In this document: in pieces, positions 26,401 through 34,849 of the stretch
Numbering within the stretch: the first letter of the stretch is position 1
How the letters are laid out: each line of letters starts with the position of its first letter
Source: CAIQPV01 sp963719855
Lineage (GTDB): Bacteria; Pseudomonadota; Gammaproteobacteria; Burkholderiales; Gallionellaceae
Reading direction: 5' to 3'
NCBI GenBank assembly: GCA_963719855.1
Contig: CAVRDK010000004.1
Location: 434,001 to 498,000, forward strand
Length of the DNA: 64,000 nucleotides
The notes under the pieces: generated by a model
Databases searched by the model: none
What the model saw: only the letters and a program-made list of their open reading frames with translations
Told to the model about the DNA's origin: nothing
Program-made: the position numbers and the translations under genes

Positions 26401-27343
26401 GCTCCAGTCGTTCTGCGGTCATCCACAAACCGTCTGGAGTGACCATCTTCCACGAGGCCAGGTTGTCGAGCGCGGTTCCCCACAGCACGGCCTTTTTTCC
26501 GCCCGCGTTCATGGAGACATTGCCACCGATGCAGCAGGCATCCGCCGAAGTCGGATCCACCGCAAACACCAGATTATTTTTTTCCGCCGCTTCCATCACG
26601 CGCCGCGTCACCACCCCGGCACCGCAATGAATGGTAGTGGTGGACTCATCCATGCCGGGCAATTGCAACGTTTCCACGGTGGAGAGCGTATCCAGTTTTT
26701 CCGTATTGATGACGGCAGAGCGTTTGTCCAGCGGCACCGCGCCGCCGGTATAGCCGGTGCCGCCACCGCGCGGGATGATGGTAAGTTTGAGATCAATACA
26801 GGCGCGCACCAGCGCTGCAATTTCCGCCTCGCTGTCAGGGGTGAGCACCACGAACGGATATTCCACGCGCCAGTCAGTAGCATCGGTTACATGCGAGACA
26901 CGCGCCAGCCCGTCAAACTGGATATTGTCGCGGCGCGTGATGCGGCCCAATACGCGCAGTACGCGGCGACGCAGTTGCAGGGTATGCTCGAACTCGGCGG
27001 AGAACTCATTAACTGCGTGGTGCGCCAGTTGCAGCAGACGTTTTACTTCCTCGTTATCCTGGCGCCGCGCCTCAATGGCGTGCAGGCGATGGCGCAATGC
27101 GGCGACGAGCGCGCCGCGCCGTTCGGGGTTGCCCAGCAAATCGTCCTGCAAATACGGATTGCGCAACACCACCCAGATGTCGCCCAGCACCTCGTACAAC
27201 ATGCGCGCGGAACGGCCCGTGCGGCGTTCCCCGCGCAAGCCGTTGACGATGTCCCACGCCTCTGCGCCGAGCAGGCGCATCACGATTTCCCGGTCGGAGA
27301 ACGAGGTGTAATTGTAGGGAATTTCGCGCAGTCTAGCGTTCAT
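23411..27343 (-). CDS. Large FAD-linked oxidase / Fe-S / CCG-domain oxidoreductase fusion (DUF3683 type)
   Basis: 1310 residues. N-terminal region of about 150 residues, then a PCMH FAD domain (TIIPRGGGTGYTGGAVPLD, GGNVSMNAGGKKAVLWGTAL), FAD-oxidase C domain (LHMHAGDGNVHTNIPVNSDN, SGEHGIGITKFDYLEP), two 4Fe-4S motifs (CLRCGKCKPVCSTHVPR, CTVCHKCLKPCPVDIDFG) and a C-terminal pair of Cys-rich CCG domains (FPGCGSERLFGQ, LCCGYPQTSAGQ, YHDPCHTPMK, HRCCGESGTL). This joins in one chain what GlcD-GlcF or Dld-type systems split, and likely oxidises a 2-hydroxyacid (for example D-lactate) with transfer to the quinone pool. An in-frame repeat insert lies between the catalytic halves. Confidence 0.85.
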   Translation of the reverse strand: MNARLREIPYNYTSFSDREIVMRLLGAEAWDIVNGLRGERRTGRSARMLYEVLGDIWVVLRNPYLQDDLLGNPERRGALVAALRHRLHAIEARRQDNEEVKRLLQLAHHAVNEFSAEFEHTLQLRRRVLRVLGRITRRDNIQFDGLARVSHVTDATDWRVEYPFVVLTPDSEAEIAALVRACIDLKLTIIPRGGGTGYTGGAVPLDKRSAVINTEKLDTLSTVETLQLPGMDESTTTIHCGAGVVTRRVMEAAEKNNLVFAVDPTSADACCIGGNVSMNAGGKKAVLWGTALDNLASWKMVTPDGLWMTAERLEHNLGKIHDVDMARFRISRFELDGKTPHGKPEILEIPGGKFRKAGLGKDVTDKFLSGLPGIQKEGCDGIITSARFILHRAHDHTRTVCLEFFGQVHEAVPAIIEITSYFKNSKSALLAGLEHLDDRYLKAVGYATKSKRGILPKMVLLADVVGDDENAVAQAASEIVRLANLRQGEGFIAVSAEARKKFWLDRGRAAAIAKHTNAFKVNEDVVIPLPRMGDYCDGIERINIELSLHNKLKLLDALDDFFNGEMPLYYQDDAQIGSDELLGNRTQQARELLSEVRTRWQWLRDNLDAASSLLPVAGSTTSPHATSYQLPATGSIFHILQDHTIRASWKLDVRDPLRQIFSGSTYQPILDQCNAIHQSVLKSRVFVALHMHAGDGNVHTNIPVNSDNYAMLQQAYDAVDRIMLLAKELGGVISGEHGIGITKFDYLEPQEIAEFAAYKSRVDPEGRFNKGKLLAGGNLERAYTPSFNLMELESLILEKSELSEIADSIKDCLRCGKCKPVCSTHVPRANLLYSPRNKILGTSLLIEAFLYEEQTRRGISIAHFDEFSDVADHCTVCHKCLKPCPVDIDFGNVSIAMRNFLRKQGKKKFNPGTAAAMLFLNATDPATIKTIRKVMLEWGYQAQRLGYRLGKHFGLIREQTAHPPSTHGRPPLKAKVIHFINKPMPGNLPKKTSRALLNIEDSTIVPVIRDPRKVNEDSEAVFYFPGCGSERLFGQVGLATLAMLYETGAITVLPPSYLCCGYPQTSAGQEDRGSKITMDNRVLFHRVANTLNYLDIKTVVVSCGTCMDQLLQYQFDKIFPGCRLIDIHEYLLEKNIKLQGVEGANRLRTDNESQRLATQPVTALPAPALRDAVSVRYMYHDPCHTPMKTYQPMKVVNELMGVPVSLNHRCCGESGTLAATRPDVSTQVRFRKEEEMRKGANRLRKDGYTGEVKILTSCPSCLQGLARFNDDSGTTADYIVVEMARRLLGENWMEYYVQKANDGGIERVLL
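25442..25502. repeat. Inverted-repeat element inserted in-frame in the FAD/Fe-S oxidoreductase gene
   Basis: GCCTGTAGCTGGTAGC (25442-25457) and GCTACCCGCTACAGGC (25487-25502) are inverted copies with one mismatch, and the intervening DNA is GGTAACTGGTAGC-rich. It encodes the low-complexity stretch AASSLLPVAGSTTSPHATSY, unlike the flanking conserved protein. Confidence 0.6.
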
Positions 27344-27548
27344 GTTCTGACGATAATGTGTATGGCTTATGCTGCAAAGTGGATATTTTACCGCATCGCG
27401 CGCATTAGCTCGACCCCAAATGGAATGGGGGAAACAAAGAAGTGGCTTCCTTGGTTGGGGCTAACAGCTTATTTACAGCATCAATGTGGCATTTACCATC
27501 TCAGCATGAGAAAATTCAAACCATTAAGCCCATGCGCGTTACATCCTC

Positions 27549-28196
27549 ATGAAACCAAAAGCTTTCGACAGAAGTGAACACGTTTACAAAAACGATGCTT
27601 TTGCTGAGCTTGTCAAAGATGCCGTCAGGTTCTTTAACGGCACTCCCGTACACACGTTGCCCCCGCCAGAGTCGTTCCTTGGCACCGGGGTTTACGCCAT
27701 CTATTACACCGGCAAAAATCCTGCATACAAGAAATATGCGGAACTGAATCGCCTGTCTTACAACTACCCAATCTATGTTGGCAAGGCCGTACCGAAGGGC
27801 TGGCGTCAGGCGCGGGTTTCCGATAACCAGCTCGATCAATCCAAAGAGCTCATTAGCCGCCTGCGGGAACACAGCCGCAGTATCGGTGTTGCTCAAGGGC
27901 TGGAACTTCAAGACTTCATGTGTCGGTTCGTTATTTTTGAGGGTGCCAGTTCAGACATGATCAGCACCATCGAAGCCGCGCTGATCAAATTGAACCTGCC
28001 GCTGTGGAATACTGCCGTGGATGGCTTCGGCAACCACGACCCCGGTAGTGGTCGCTACGAGCAAGCAAAATCAGATTGGGATGTGATTCATCCCGGACGA
28101 GCCTGGGCAAAAAAGTGCAACGGCACTCATGCCGAAGAAAGCGTCATCCTTTCCCGGATCAAAAATCACTTCAAAAACATGGAGCATAAGCCATGA
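27549..28196 (+). CDS. Eco29kI-family type II restriction endonuclease (GIY-YIG nuclease)
   Basis: 215 residues, the size of R.Eco29kI. The GIY-YIG core is seen as GVYAIYYTG followed by YPIYVGKAVPKGWRQ, with the catalytic Arg in SRLREHSRSIG, a Glu in TIEAALIKLNLPLWN, and the conserved Asn. The C-terminal GFGNHDPGSGRYEQAKSDWD matches the family's DNA-recognition region. Relatives cut CCGCGG; the same target is inferred, not shown. The stop overlaps the methyltransferase start (ATGA), a two-gene R-M operon with the nuclease first. No C-protein gene is seen in the 205-bp upstream gap. Confidence 0.88.
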   Translation: MKPKAFDRSEHVYKNDAFAELVKDAVRFFNGTPVHTLPPPESFLGTGVYAIYYTGKNPAYKKYAELNRLSYNYPIYVGKAVPKGWRQARVSDNQLDQSKELISRLREHSRSIGVAQGLELQDFMCRFVIFEGASSDMISTIEAALIKLNLPLWNTAVDGFGNHDPGSGRYEQAKSDWDVIHPGRAWAKKCNGTHAEESVILSRIKNHFKNMEHKP

Positions 28197-29374
28197 AGTC
28201 ACTGGAGATATTTTCTGGTGCTGGCGGATTAGCTAAGGGGCTGGAACTTGCCGGTTTTCAGCATTCCGCATTTGTGGAATTTAATAAACATGCCTGCTCA
28301 TCGCTGTATGAAAATTTTGAGGCGAAAAAAGTCTTCTTTGGCGACATTAAAAATTTTGACCTTAATGCTATAGGCGAGGTTGATATTGTGGCGGGAGGCC
28401 CGCCTTGCCAGCCCTTTTCATTGGGCGGCAAACATGGGGCAGATCAAGACAGCCGCGACATGTTTCCCTATGCAATTCGAGCGATTGAACAACTCACCCC
28501 CAAAGCTTTTGTATTCGAAAACGTCAAAGGCTTGCTCAGAGCATCCTTTGCGGATTATTTCGAATACATCATCCTGAGACTGACCTACCCCGGATTTATT
28601 GCGAAACCGAATGTGAACTGGAAAGATCATTTATCTGAGCTGCGCAGCATTGGGTCGCTACCCTATGCCGGAACGAAATATAATGTCTCGTTCAAGTTAA
28701 TCAATGCAGCCAATTATGGCGTTCCACAAACGCGGGAACGGGTTGTTATCGTCGGAACAAGAGTCGATCTGGGAGTATCCTGGTCGTTCCCCGCAGAAAC
28801 CCATTTCGAAGACCGACTGCTTTGGGAAATGTATGTTTCGGGAGAATATTGGAAACGCCACTCTGTACCAAAATCTGAGCGCGCGCCGACAACCGAGCTT
28901 CTGCAAGAGAAGGTTGCTCGCCTAAAAGACAAATACGGCATGTTCGAGCCTGCGCAATTACCTTGGCGCACAGTCAGGGATGCGCTGCAAGGTATCCCCG
29001 ATCCAGAGTCCCAGCATGGCATCGACGATCATATTTTCCATGACGGTGCGCGCACCTATCTCGGCCACACGGGCAGCGATATCGACTGGCCCGCAAAAAC
29101 CATCAAGGCGGGAGGCCACGGGGTTCCCGGCGGAGAAAACATGATTCGCTACCCGGATGGCAGCGTCCGCTACTTTACAGTGTGTGAAGCAAAACGAATT
29201 CAGACCTTCCCGGACAGCTTCATCATAAAAGGTGCATGGGGCGAAGCTATGCGCCAGATAGGGAATGCGGTTCCTGTATTGCTGAGCGAAACAATAGGCC
29301 GTGAATTGGCGAGCAGATTGGGTGCGCTCAATGATTCTGTTGATGCGAGACAGGCGTATCGGGCAAGGTTTTAA
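28193..29374 (+). CDS. DNA (cytosine-5) methyltransferase of the Eco29kI-like R-M system
   Basis: 393 residues. Motif I EIFSGAGGLAKGLELAGF, motif IV GGPPCQPFSLGGK with the catalytic Cys, motif VI ENVKGLLRA, motif VIII QTRERVVIVG, and motif X GNAVPVLLSETIG are all intact. The target-recognition region lies between VIII and IX (about residues 200-300). It methylates C5 of cytosine in the recognition site and protects the host from the overlapping nuclease gene. 5-methylcytosine raises the T:G mismatch load, which fits the glycosylase gene two positions downstream. Confidence 0.95.
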   Translation: MKSLEIFSGAGGLAKGLELAGFQHSAFVEFNKHACSSLYENFEAKKVFFGDIKNFDLNAIGEVDIVAGGPPCQPFSLGGKHGADQDSRDMFPYAIRAIEQLTPKAFVFENVKGLLRASFADYFEYIILRLTYPGFIAKPNVNWKDHLSELRSIGSLPYAGTKYNVSFKLINAANYGVPQTRERVVIVGTRVDLGVSWSFPAETHFEDRLLWEMYVSGEYWKRHSVPKSERAPTTELLQEKVARLKDKYGMFEPAQLPWRTVRDALQGIPDPESQHGIDDHIFHDGARTYLGHTGSDIDWPAKTIKAGGHGVPGGENMIRYPDGSVRYFTVCEAKRIQTFPDSFIIKGAWGEAMRQIGNAVPVLLSETIGRELASRLGALNDSVDARQAYRARF

Positions 29375-29445
29375 TGCCGCTAAAGACCCAGATAAAGACT
29401 CAGCGTAGATTTTAGTGGCGGCGAATTAACTGGACGCGGCAGATT

Positions 29446-30219
29446 ATGAAAAAAGATGATCAACGATGGACGAGGGATCAGACGATTGTAGCCTTTAATC
29501 TGTACTGCAAAATTCCTTTTAATAAAGTTACCTCAAGGCATCCTGAAATACAAAGAATTGCAAAAATTATTGGGCGCAGTGTAAATTCGGTAAAGATGAA
29601 AATTGGTAACTTCGGAAGTTTTGATCCCGAATTAAGGAGGCGAGGAATTGTTGGACTTTCCAACGCCAGCAAATTAGATGAAGTCGTATGGGATGAGTTT
29701 AATCAAAGCTGGGAAGACCTTGCCTTCGAAAGTGAAAAAATACTTTCTAATTTCGAGGGAAAAAATATTTTAGAGAAATCGCAGGACGTAGCCGATGATT
29801 TTCTTATTACGGATGGCATAGAAAAAGAGCGTTTGGTAAAAATGAGGGTAAATCAAAGCTTTTTCCGCCAAGCTGTATTATCCGCGTATAACTTTTCGTG
29901 TTGCATAACGAAAATAGATGTTCCCGAGCTTCTTATCGCTAGTCACATTGTTCCTTGGAGCAAGGCTGCAAAGGATAGATTAAATCCAAGAAATGGGTTG
30001 TGTCTAAACGCCTTACACGACAAAGCTTTTGATAGGGGCCTAATAACAATCACGACGAACTTCAAGATTAAAGTATCCCCGAGGATGCTCACAAAGCCAA
30101 GTGCTCCTGTTGAGACATGGATCGTGAGTTTCGAGGGGAAAGATATAGCAACGCCTGAAAGATTTGTGCCTACAATTGAATTTCTTGAGTATCACAATAA
30201 TAATATTTTTCAGTGCTGA
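29446..30219 (+). CDS. HNH endonuclease in the R-M island
   Basis: 257 residues. The N-terminal ~80 residues (WTRDQTIVAFNLYCKIPFNK then IAKIIGRSVNSVKMKIGNFG) look like a SANT/Myb-type DNA-binding domain common at the head of HNH restriction proteins. The C-terminal HNH nuclease has NFSCCITKIDVPELLIASHI, VPWSKAAKDRLNPRNG and LCLNALHDKAFDRGL, carrying the His/Asn ligands. It is visibly AT-richer than its neighbours, consistent with recent transfer. It may be a second restriction enzyme (for example a methyl-dependent or orphan nuclease) accompanying the R-M pair. The target is unknown. Confidence 0.85.
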   Translation: MKKDDQRWTRDQTIVAFNLYCKIPFNKVTSRHPEIQRIAKIIGRSVNSVKMKIGNFGSFDPELRRRGIVGLSNASKLDEVVWDEFNQSWEDLAFESEKILSNFEGKNILEKSQDVADDFLITDGIEKERLVKMRVNQSFFRQAVLSAYNFSCCITKIDVPELLIASHIVPWSKAAKDRLNPRNGLCLNALHDKAFDRGLITITTNFKIKVSPRMLTKPSAPVETWIVSFEGKDIATPERFVPTIEFLEYHNNNIFQC

Positions 30220-30926
30220 TTTCTAATGTCCCAGACATGGCCTCGCCAAAATATCCTTCAACAGCTTGGGACATTGCAGCAGCGCTGAAAAAGCGCTACC
30301 GCGACTTCAATCACTACAACCTCAGAGACCCGCTGGACGAGTTGCTGTTCATCATTTGCAGCACCAAGACTGGCGAAGCGAGCTACCGCAGCACTTACCG
30401 CTCGCTGAAAGAAACCTTCCCCACCCACCTGCACATCGCCGAGGCGCCCGCCGAATATATTGCGCGGCCTATCGTCAGCGGCGGCCTATCGAACCAGAAA
30501 GCCAAGGCGATCCGCGATCTTTTCGACGTCATCGTGGCAAAATTCGGTGAGCCAACTCTGGAACCATTGCGTAAAATGAACGACAAGGATGCCGAAGCAT
30601 TTTTGCTGTCGCTGCCGGGAGTCGGCAAGAAAGTGGCGCGATGTGTTTTAATGTATTCGTTGGGTAGGCAGGTATTTCCCGTGGATACGCATTGCTGGCG
30701 AATCGCCAGGCGTCTCGGCTGGGTCAGGCCGACACAAAAAGACAAGCACTGCGCGCCGCGCGACATGGATCGCCTGCAATCCAAAATCCCCCCGGAGCTT
30801 CGTTACTCGCTACATGTGAACATGATTTCGCTGGGGCGCGAGATTTGCACCCCAACAACGCCCCGGTGCGATGAATGTTCAATATCGGCTGGGTGCCCCA
30901 GGATTGGCGTAGGAAGCCACGGGTAG
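30213..30926 (+). CDS. EndoIII/MutY-superfamily DNA glycosylase associated with the R-M island
   Basis: 237 residues from a GTG start overlapping the HNH gene by 7 bp; the ATG at 30237 is an alternative. The HhH-GPD core is LSLPGVGKKVARCVLMYSLG then FPVDTHCWRIARRLGW, keeping both the Lys (EndoIII K120 position) and catalytic Asp. The 4Fe-4S ligands follow the exact spacing C-x6-C-x2-C-x5-C (CTPTTPRCDECSISAGC). Linked to a cytosine methyltransferase, it plausibly repairs T:G mismatches from 5-methylcytosine deamination, as Mig.Mth does and as Vsr does in other R-M systems (inference). It differs from housekeeping Nth by an unusual N-terminus. Confidence 0.85.
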   Translation: MLISNVPDMASPKYPSTAWDIAAALKKRYRDFNHYNLRDPLDELLFIICSTKTGEASYRSTYRSLKETFPTHLHIAEAPAEYIARPIVSGGLSNQKAKAIRDLFDVIVAKFGEPTLEPLRKMNDKDAEAFLLSLPGVGKKVARCVLMYSLGRQVFPVDTHCWRIARRLGWVRPTQKDKHCAPRDMDRLQSKIPPELRYSLHVNMISLGREICTPTTPRCDECSISAGCPRIGVGSHG

Positions 30927-30955
30927 AGCAGAAGGCAGAGGTTTATCAACACCGT

Positions 30956-31501
30956 ATGAATCAGTTACCCAGAGAAAAATCAGCCCGCGTGTTCTTCGCC
31001 CTGTGGCCGAACAAGGCGGAGCGCATCGCTCTTGCCGCATGGCAATCTGCACTGCACCAGTTGTGCGGTGGTCGCGCTATGCGTGCCGACACCCTGCACG
31101 CCACGCTGATATTCTTGGGCGATGTGGCTCAGCATCGGATGGAAGCCTTGCAACTGGCAGCACAGGAGGTGGAGGGTGAATCCTTTGATCTTGCTCTTGA
31201 TAATGTGCATTACTGGGGACACAACCACATTGCTTACGCCGCGCCCCGCGCCGTGCCGCCGCAACTGGCGCAACTGGTTCATGATCTGGAGCAACGTTTG
31301 AGCAAACATCGCTTTCGTTTTGACAAGCGCGAGTACAAGCCGCACGTCACCTTGCTGCGCCATGCGCAGTGGAGCGACAAACTTCTGCCCGAGATGGACA
31401 AGGTAGTATGGCGGATGAGAAGTTTTGCGCTGGTGCAATCTGCGCCTGACGAAGAGGGCGCGAACTATCGGGTGCGGCAAGATTTCCGTTGTGTTGAATG
31501 A
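30956..31501 (+). CDS. thpR: RNA 2',3'-cyclic phosphodiesterase (2'-5' RNA ligase family)
   Basis: 181 residues from ATG 30956, which avoids overlap with the glycosylase gene and matches the family length; an in-frame ATG at 30875 would add 27 non-family residues. The two catalytic H-x-T motifs are HATLIFLGDV and HVTLLRHAQW, in the two-lobed 2H phosphodiesterase fold (FFALWPNKAERIALAAWQ start). It hydrolyses RNA 2',3'-cyclic phosphates. It converges with ubiA, 3 bp between stops. Confidence 0.9.
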   Translation: MNQLPREKSARVFFALWPNKAERIALAAWQSALHQLCGGRAMRADTLHATLIFLGDVAQHRMEALQLAAQEVEGESFDLALDNVHYWGHNHIAYAAPRAVPPQLAQLVHDLEQRLSKHRFRFDKREYKPHVTLLRHAQWSDKLLPEMDKVVWRMRSFALVQSAPDEEGANYRVRQDFRCVE

Positions 31502-31504
31502 GTC

Positions 31505-32371
31505 TCATGTGTGCAGCAGGTAGTCCAGCACGATGCCCGCGAATACCGCCGCGCCAAACCAGTTGTTGTGCAGGAACGCCTTGAAGCACGCCTCGCGCTG
31601 GCGGTTGCGGATCAGCGTGTGGTGGTAAGCGGCGATGCCCGCCGCGAGGAACAGGCCGAGGTAATAGGGCGCATCCAGATGCAGCGTATGGCCGACTGAG
31701 GCGAGGATGGCGAGGGCGGCAGCGTAGCAGGTCATCACCGCAGCCACGTCGTATTGGCCGAAGAGCAGCGCGGAGGAATGGATGTCGAGGCGGATGTCGT
31801 CGTCGCGATCCACCATCGCGTATTCGGTGTCATAGGCGATGCACCAGAATATGTTCGCCAGCAGCAGCCACCACGCCACGAAAGGAACTTCATTCAATTG
31901 GGCCGCGAAGGCCATTGGGATGCCGAAGCCGAAGGCGATGCCGAGATAGGCCTGCGGAATGAACAGGAAACGTTTGGTAAACGGGTAGCTGGCCGCAAGG
32001 AAGGCAGCAAGGATGGATAGCCATAGTGTGAGCGCGTTGAGCGGCAGGATCAGCAGCAGCGCGAAGATGACAAGCACTGCCGCCAGCCATAGCGCCTCGA
32101 CCGGCGCGAGTTTCCCGCTGGTGATCGGGCGCTCCTGGGTGCGCTTCACATGTTTGTCGAAATTGCGGTCAGCGTAGTCATTGATGGCGCAACCGGCCGA
32201 GCGCATCAACACCGTACCGAGCACGAAGATGGCGACGATGTGCCATGCGGGATGTCCGCCGCCCGCGATCCACACCCCCCACAGCGTCGGCCACAATAGT
32301 AGCAGGATACCGATGGGGCGGTTCATGCGTGTGAGTTGAAAATAGAGCAGGAGACGTTCTGTGAGGTTCAT
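31505..32371 (-). CDS. ubiA: 4-hydroxybenzoate octaprenyltransferase
   Basis: 288 residues with about eight membrane spans. First Asp-rich motif CAINDYADRNFDKHVKRTQE (N-D-x3-D-x3-D) and second DTEYAMVDRDDD are the prenyl-diphosphate/Mg sites. Start N-L-T-E-R-L-L-L-Y with RMNRPIGILLLLWPTLWGVW is the classic UbiA N-terminus. The enzyme prenylates 4-hydroxybenzoate in the second step of ubiquinone synthesis at the inner membrane. No ubiC is adjacent. Confidence 0.95.
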   Translation of the reverse strand: MNLTERLLLYFQLTRMNRPIGILLLLWPTLWGVWIAGGGHPAWHIVAIFVLGTVLMRSAGCAINDYADRNFDKHVKRTQERPITSGKLAPVEALWLAAVLVIFALLLILPLNALTLWLSILAAFLAASYPFTKRFLFIPQAYLGIAFGFGIPMAFAAQLNEVPFVAWWLLLANIFWCIAYDTEYAMVDRDDDIRLDIHSSALLFGQYDVAAVMTCYAAALAILASVGHTLHLDAPYYLGLFLAAGIAAYHHTLIRNRQREACFKAFLHNNWFGAAVFAGIVLDYLLHT

Positions 32372-32816
32372 TGTTTTAAATGAAAATTAAATTTTTCCAA
32401 TCCGTCATGTCGATCCTCGGGCATAGTCAAATCGAAATCTGGTCGATTATAGAATGATACTGGACACCGGGCATCGCCGGATTGACGAAATTTAATCCGG
32501 TATCAGGAATCTGTTGTTGAGTGCGGTTAGTGACCGCCCGCCAACTGATGATACGAGGCCTGTTATCTTTTGGACGATGCGGATGTTGACTTCCCCTATA
32601 AACATCAGGTCGTGCCACGCATTCGAGAAGCAGTGACTCGCATAGTTATAATGAATATAGTGGTTAATTGTAGAGAACTTGTCGACAAATACATTCAATA
32701 TGTTTATATCGCACGCAAATTAAACTCTTGTTCAAATTGATTCAAAACTTGAATACATGGTTTATGTTTAATAGAATTAAGTGTACGTTGTGGTAATTTT
32801 CAGTATACTTAAAAAA
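32372..32816. other. Intergenic region between ubiA and pbpG
   Basis: A 445-bp divergent region. It contains an inverted repeat CCGGATT ... AATCCGG near 32480-32503 and an AT-rich stretch before the pbpG start, with possible -35/-10 elements (TTGAATA, TTTAATAG around 32750-32775). No coding ORF or RNA is recognised. Confidence 0.4.
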
Positions 32817-33686
32817 ATGTGCAAAAAAATCATAATGCTATTGTTGCTTGGACATGCCTTGTCAGCGCTGTCCATGCCCGACGATGGGGTAACACTTAAG
32901 CTGGATGATGCACTGAGCAGTGCAGAGACTGAGACCGTCTCATCACTCATGCTGGTTTCACCGATTGCCATGATTTACGATGAACAGCAACAGCGCACCT
33001 TGTATGCCAAGAATGTAGAGAGCGTTGTTCCGATTGCCTCTATCAGCAAGCTGATGATGGCCATGGTGGTGCTGGACGCTCAGTTGCCGCTGGATCAATC
33101 AATTCGCATCGGCAAGCAGGATATGGTGATGGATGCCGTAAAGGACTCTAGTTCGCGTATACGCCCCGGCATGACGCTGACACGCGGTGAACTGCTCAAG
33201 CTGGCGCTGATGGCATCGGAGAACCGCGCCGCTACGGCACTGGCGCGCACCTATCCTGGCGGCATCAAGTCCGCCGTGGCGAAGATGAATGCCAAGGCTC
33301 GCGAGCTTGGCATGAATGATACGGCTTTCCTCGATCCGACCGGACTGAGCAGCGGCAATGTTTCCACCGCGCAGGATCTGGTGAGAATGGTGCTGGCGGC
33401 GCAAGGTTACGATCTTATCCACAAAGCAACCACTTCTGTTTCCCATCTCGTTGAGCCGACGGGGTTCAAGCCGATGCGTTACAGCAATACCAATCCGCTG
33501 GTACGGAACATGGCCTGGAATATCGGTATCAGCAAGACTGGCTATATCAGCCAGGCGGGGCGTTGCTTGGTGATGAAAGCTAACATTAATCATCATTCAA
33601 TAGTGATTGTACTGCTCGATTCTCGGAGTAAATCCAATCGTATCGGCGACGCCAACCGCATCAAGGAATGGATGGAAAGCGTCTGA
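32817..33686 (+). CDS. pbpG: D-alanyl-D-alanine endopeptidase (PBP7 family, S11)
   Basis: 289 residues from ATG 32817; an upstream in-frame GTG at 32781 would spoil the signal peptide (CKKIIMLLLLGHALSALS). Catalytic SxxK is in VPIASISKLMMAMVVLD, SxN in ALMASENRAATALAR, and KTG in GISKTGYISQAGRC. This fits PbpG, a periplasmic DD-endopeptidase that cuts peptidoglycan cross-links. The C-terminal beta domain of larger DD-carboxypeptidases is missing, as expected for PBP7. It is followed 67 bp later by the convergent amrS gene. Confidence 0.9.
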   Translation: MCKKIIMLLLLGHALSALSMPDDGVTLKLDDALSSAETETVSSLMLVSPIAMIYDEQQQRTLYAKNVESVVPIASISKLMMAMVVLDAQLPLDQSIRIGKQDMVMDAVKDSSSRIRPGMTLTRGELLKLALMASENRAATALARTYPGGIKSAVAKMNAKARELGMNDTAFLDPTGLSSGNVSTAQDLVRMVLAAQGYDLIHKATTSVSHLVEPTGFKPMRYSNTNPLVRNMAWNIGISKTGYISQAGRCLVMKANINHHSIVIVLLDSRSKSNRIGDANRIKEWMESV

Positions 33687-33753
33687 CCGCAATTTTCCGG
33701 GATTCGCAAAACTCACCAACAGCCTACGTATTCAGCTCAGTCTACGGCTGAGT

Positions 33754-34848
33754 TCACCTTCTTGCCATGGCGACCGGGATAGGTTGCCTCCCAAACTGTT
33801 TCTCAAACCTTCCGAAATGTCCCGCCAATGTGGCTCCGCACTTTGGGCAGGTTCCGTTTTCCGTCAGGTGATACTCATTGATCTGGTACCAGTCGCGCAC
33901 GATGAGCGGAGTGTGGCACGAGGCGCAATACGTGGTATCGCCGTCAATGTCATGCACGTTGCCGGTATAGACATGGTGCAGTCCGGCATCCAGTGCGATG
34001 CGGCGGGCGCGGCTCAGGGTGGCGGGCGGGGTGGGCGATACGTCCGCCATCTTCCAGTCCGGATGGAAGGCGGAAAAGTGCAGCGGCACATCCGGCCCCA
34101 ATTCCTGCATCACCCATTTTGACAGCGCGGTAAGTTCCGCATCGGAATCGTTGTAGCCGGGAATGAGCAAGGTGGTGATCTCCAGCCAGCAATCCGTGTC
34201 GTGGTGAACGTAGGACAGTGTATCCAGCACCGGCTGCAAATGTGCGCTGGTGAGCTTGACGTAGAATTCGTCGGTAAATCCCTTGAGGTCGATATTGGCG
34301 GCGTCCATCTTGGCGTAGAACTCGCGCCTCGGCGCATCATGGATATAACCGGCGGTCACGGCTACGGTCTTCAGCCCCTGCTCGTGGCAGGCGTCCGCCG
34401 TGTCCAGCGCATACTCGAAGAACACCACCGGGTCGTTGTAGGTAAAGGCTACGCTCTTGCTGCCGTGTTTCTTGGCCTCCTGCGCGATGGCCTTGGGCGA
34501 GGCGCGATCCATCAGGCGATCCATGTCGCGCGATTTTGAAATATCCCAATTCTGGCAGAATTTGCAGGCCAGGTTGCAGCCAGCGGTGCCGAAGGAGAAC
34601 ACGCTGGTGCCGGGATAGAAATGGTTGAGCGGCTTCTTTTCGATGGGGTCGATGCAGAAGCCGGACGAACGTCCATAAGTGGTGAGCACCATCTGTCCGT
34701 CCGCCATGCCGCGCACGAAGCAGGCACCGCGCTGCCCTTCGCGCAGCTTGCAGTCGCGCGGGCAGATGTCACATTGCAGGCGCCCATCGTCCAGTTGGTG
34801 CCAGTACTTGGCCGGGTGGCGCTCATCTGCAAGTATCGGTGCGTCCAT
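33754..34848 (-). CDS. amrS: AmmeMemoRadiSam system radical SAM enzyme
   Basis: 364 residues. The radical SAM motif is CNLACKFCQNWDIS (C-x3-C-x2-C). The N-terminus has an extra Cys cluster (CDICPRDCKLREGQRGACF) and the C-terminus a rubredoxin-like pair (CASCHTPL, CPKCGATLAGHFG). These are the typical features of AmrS, the partner of the AMMECR1-like and Memo-like proteins encoded just upstream. The reaction is not established. Its start codon abuts the MITE-like element, whose end supplies the sequence AAAGG at Shine-Dalgarno spacing. Confidence 0.93.
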   Translation of the reverse strand: MDAPILADERHPAKYWHQLDDGRLQCDICPRDCKLREGQRGACFVRGMADGQMVLTTYGRSSGFCIDPIEKKPLNHFYPGTSVFSFGTAGCNLACKFCQNWDISKSRDMDRLMDRASPKAIAQEAKKHGSKSVAFTYNDPVVFFEYALDTADACHEQGLKTVAVTAGYIHDAPRREFYAKMDAANIDLKGFTDEFYVKLTSAHLQPVLDTLSYVHHDTDCWLEITTLLIPGYNDSDAELTALSKWVMQELGPDVPLHFSAFHPDWKMADVSPTPPATLSRARRIALDAGLHHVYTGNVHDIDGDTTYCASCHTPLIVRDWYQINEYHLTENGTCPKCGATLAGHFGRFEKQFGRQPIPVAMARR

Positions 34849-34849
34849 A

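Noticed and set aside
25697..27577. 626-codon plus-strand open frame
   Set aside because: It is antisense to the FAD/Fe-S oxidoreductase gene with clear cofactor motifs, and shows no family features of its own.
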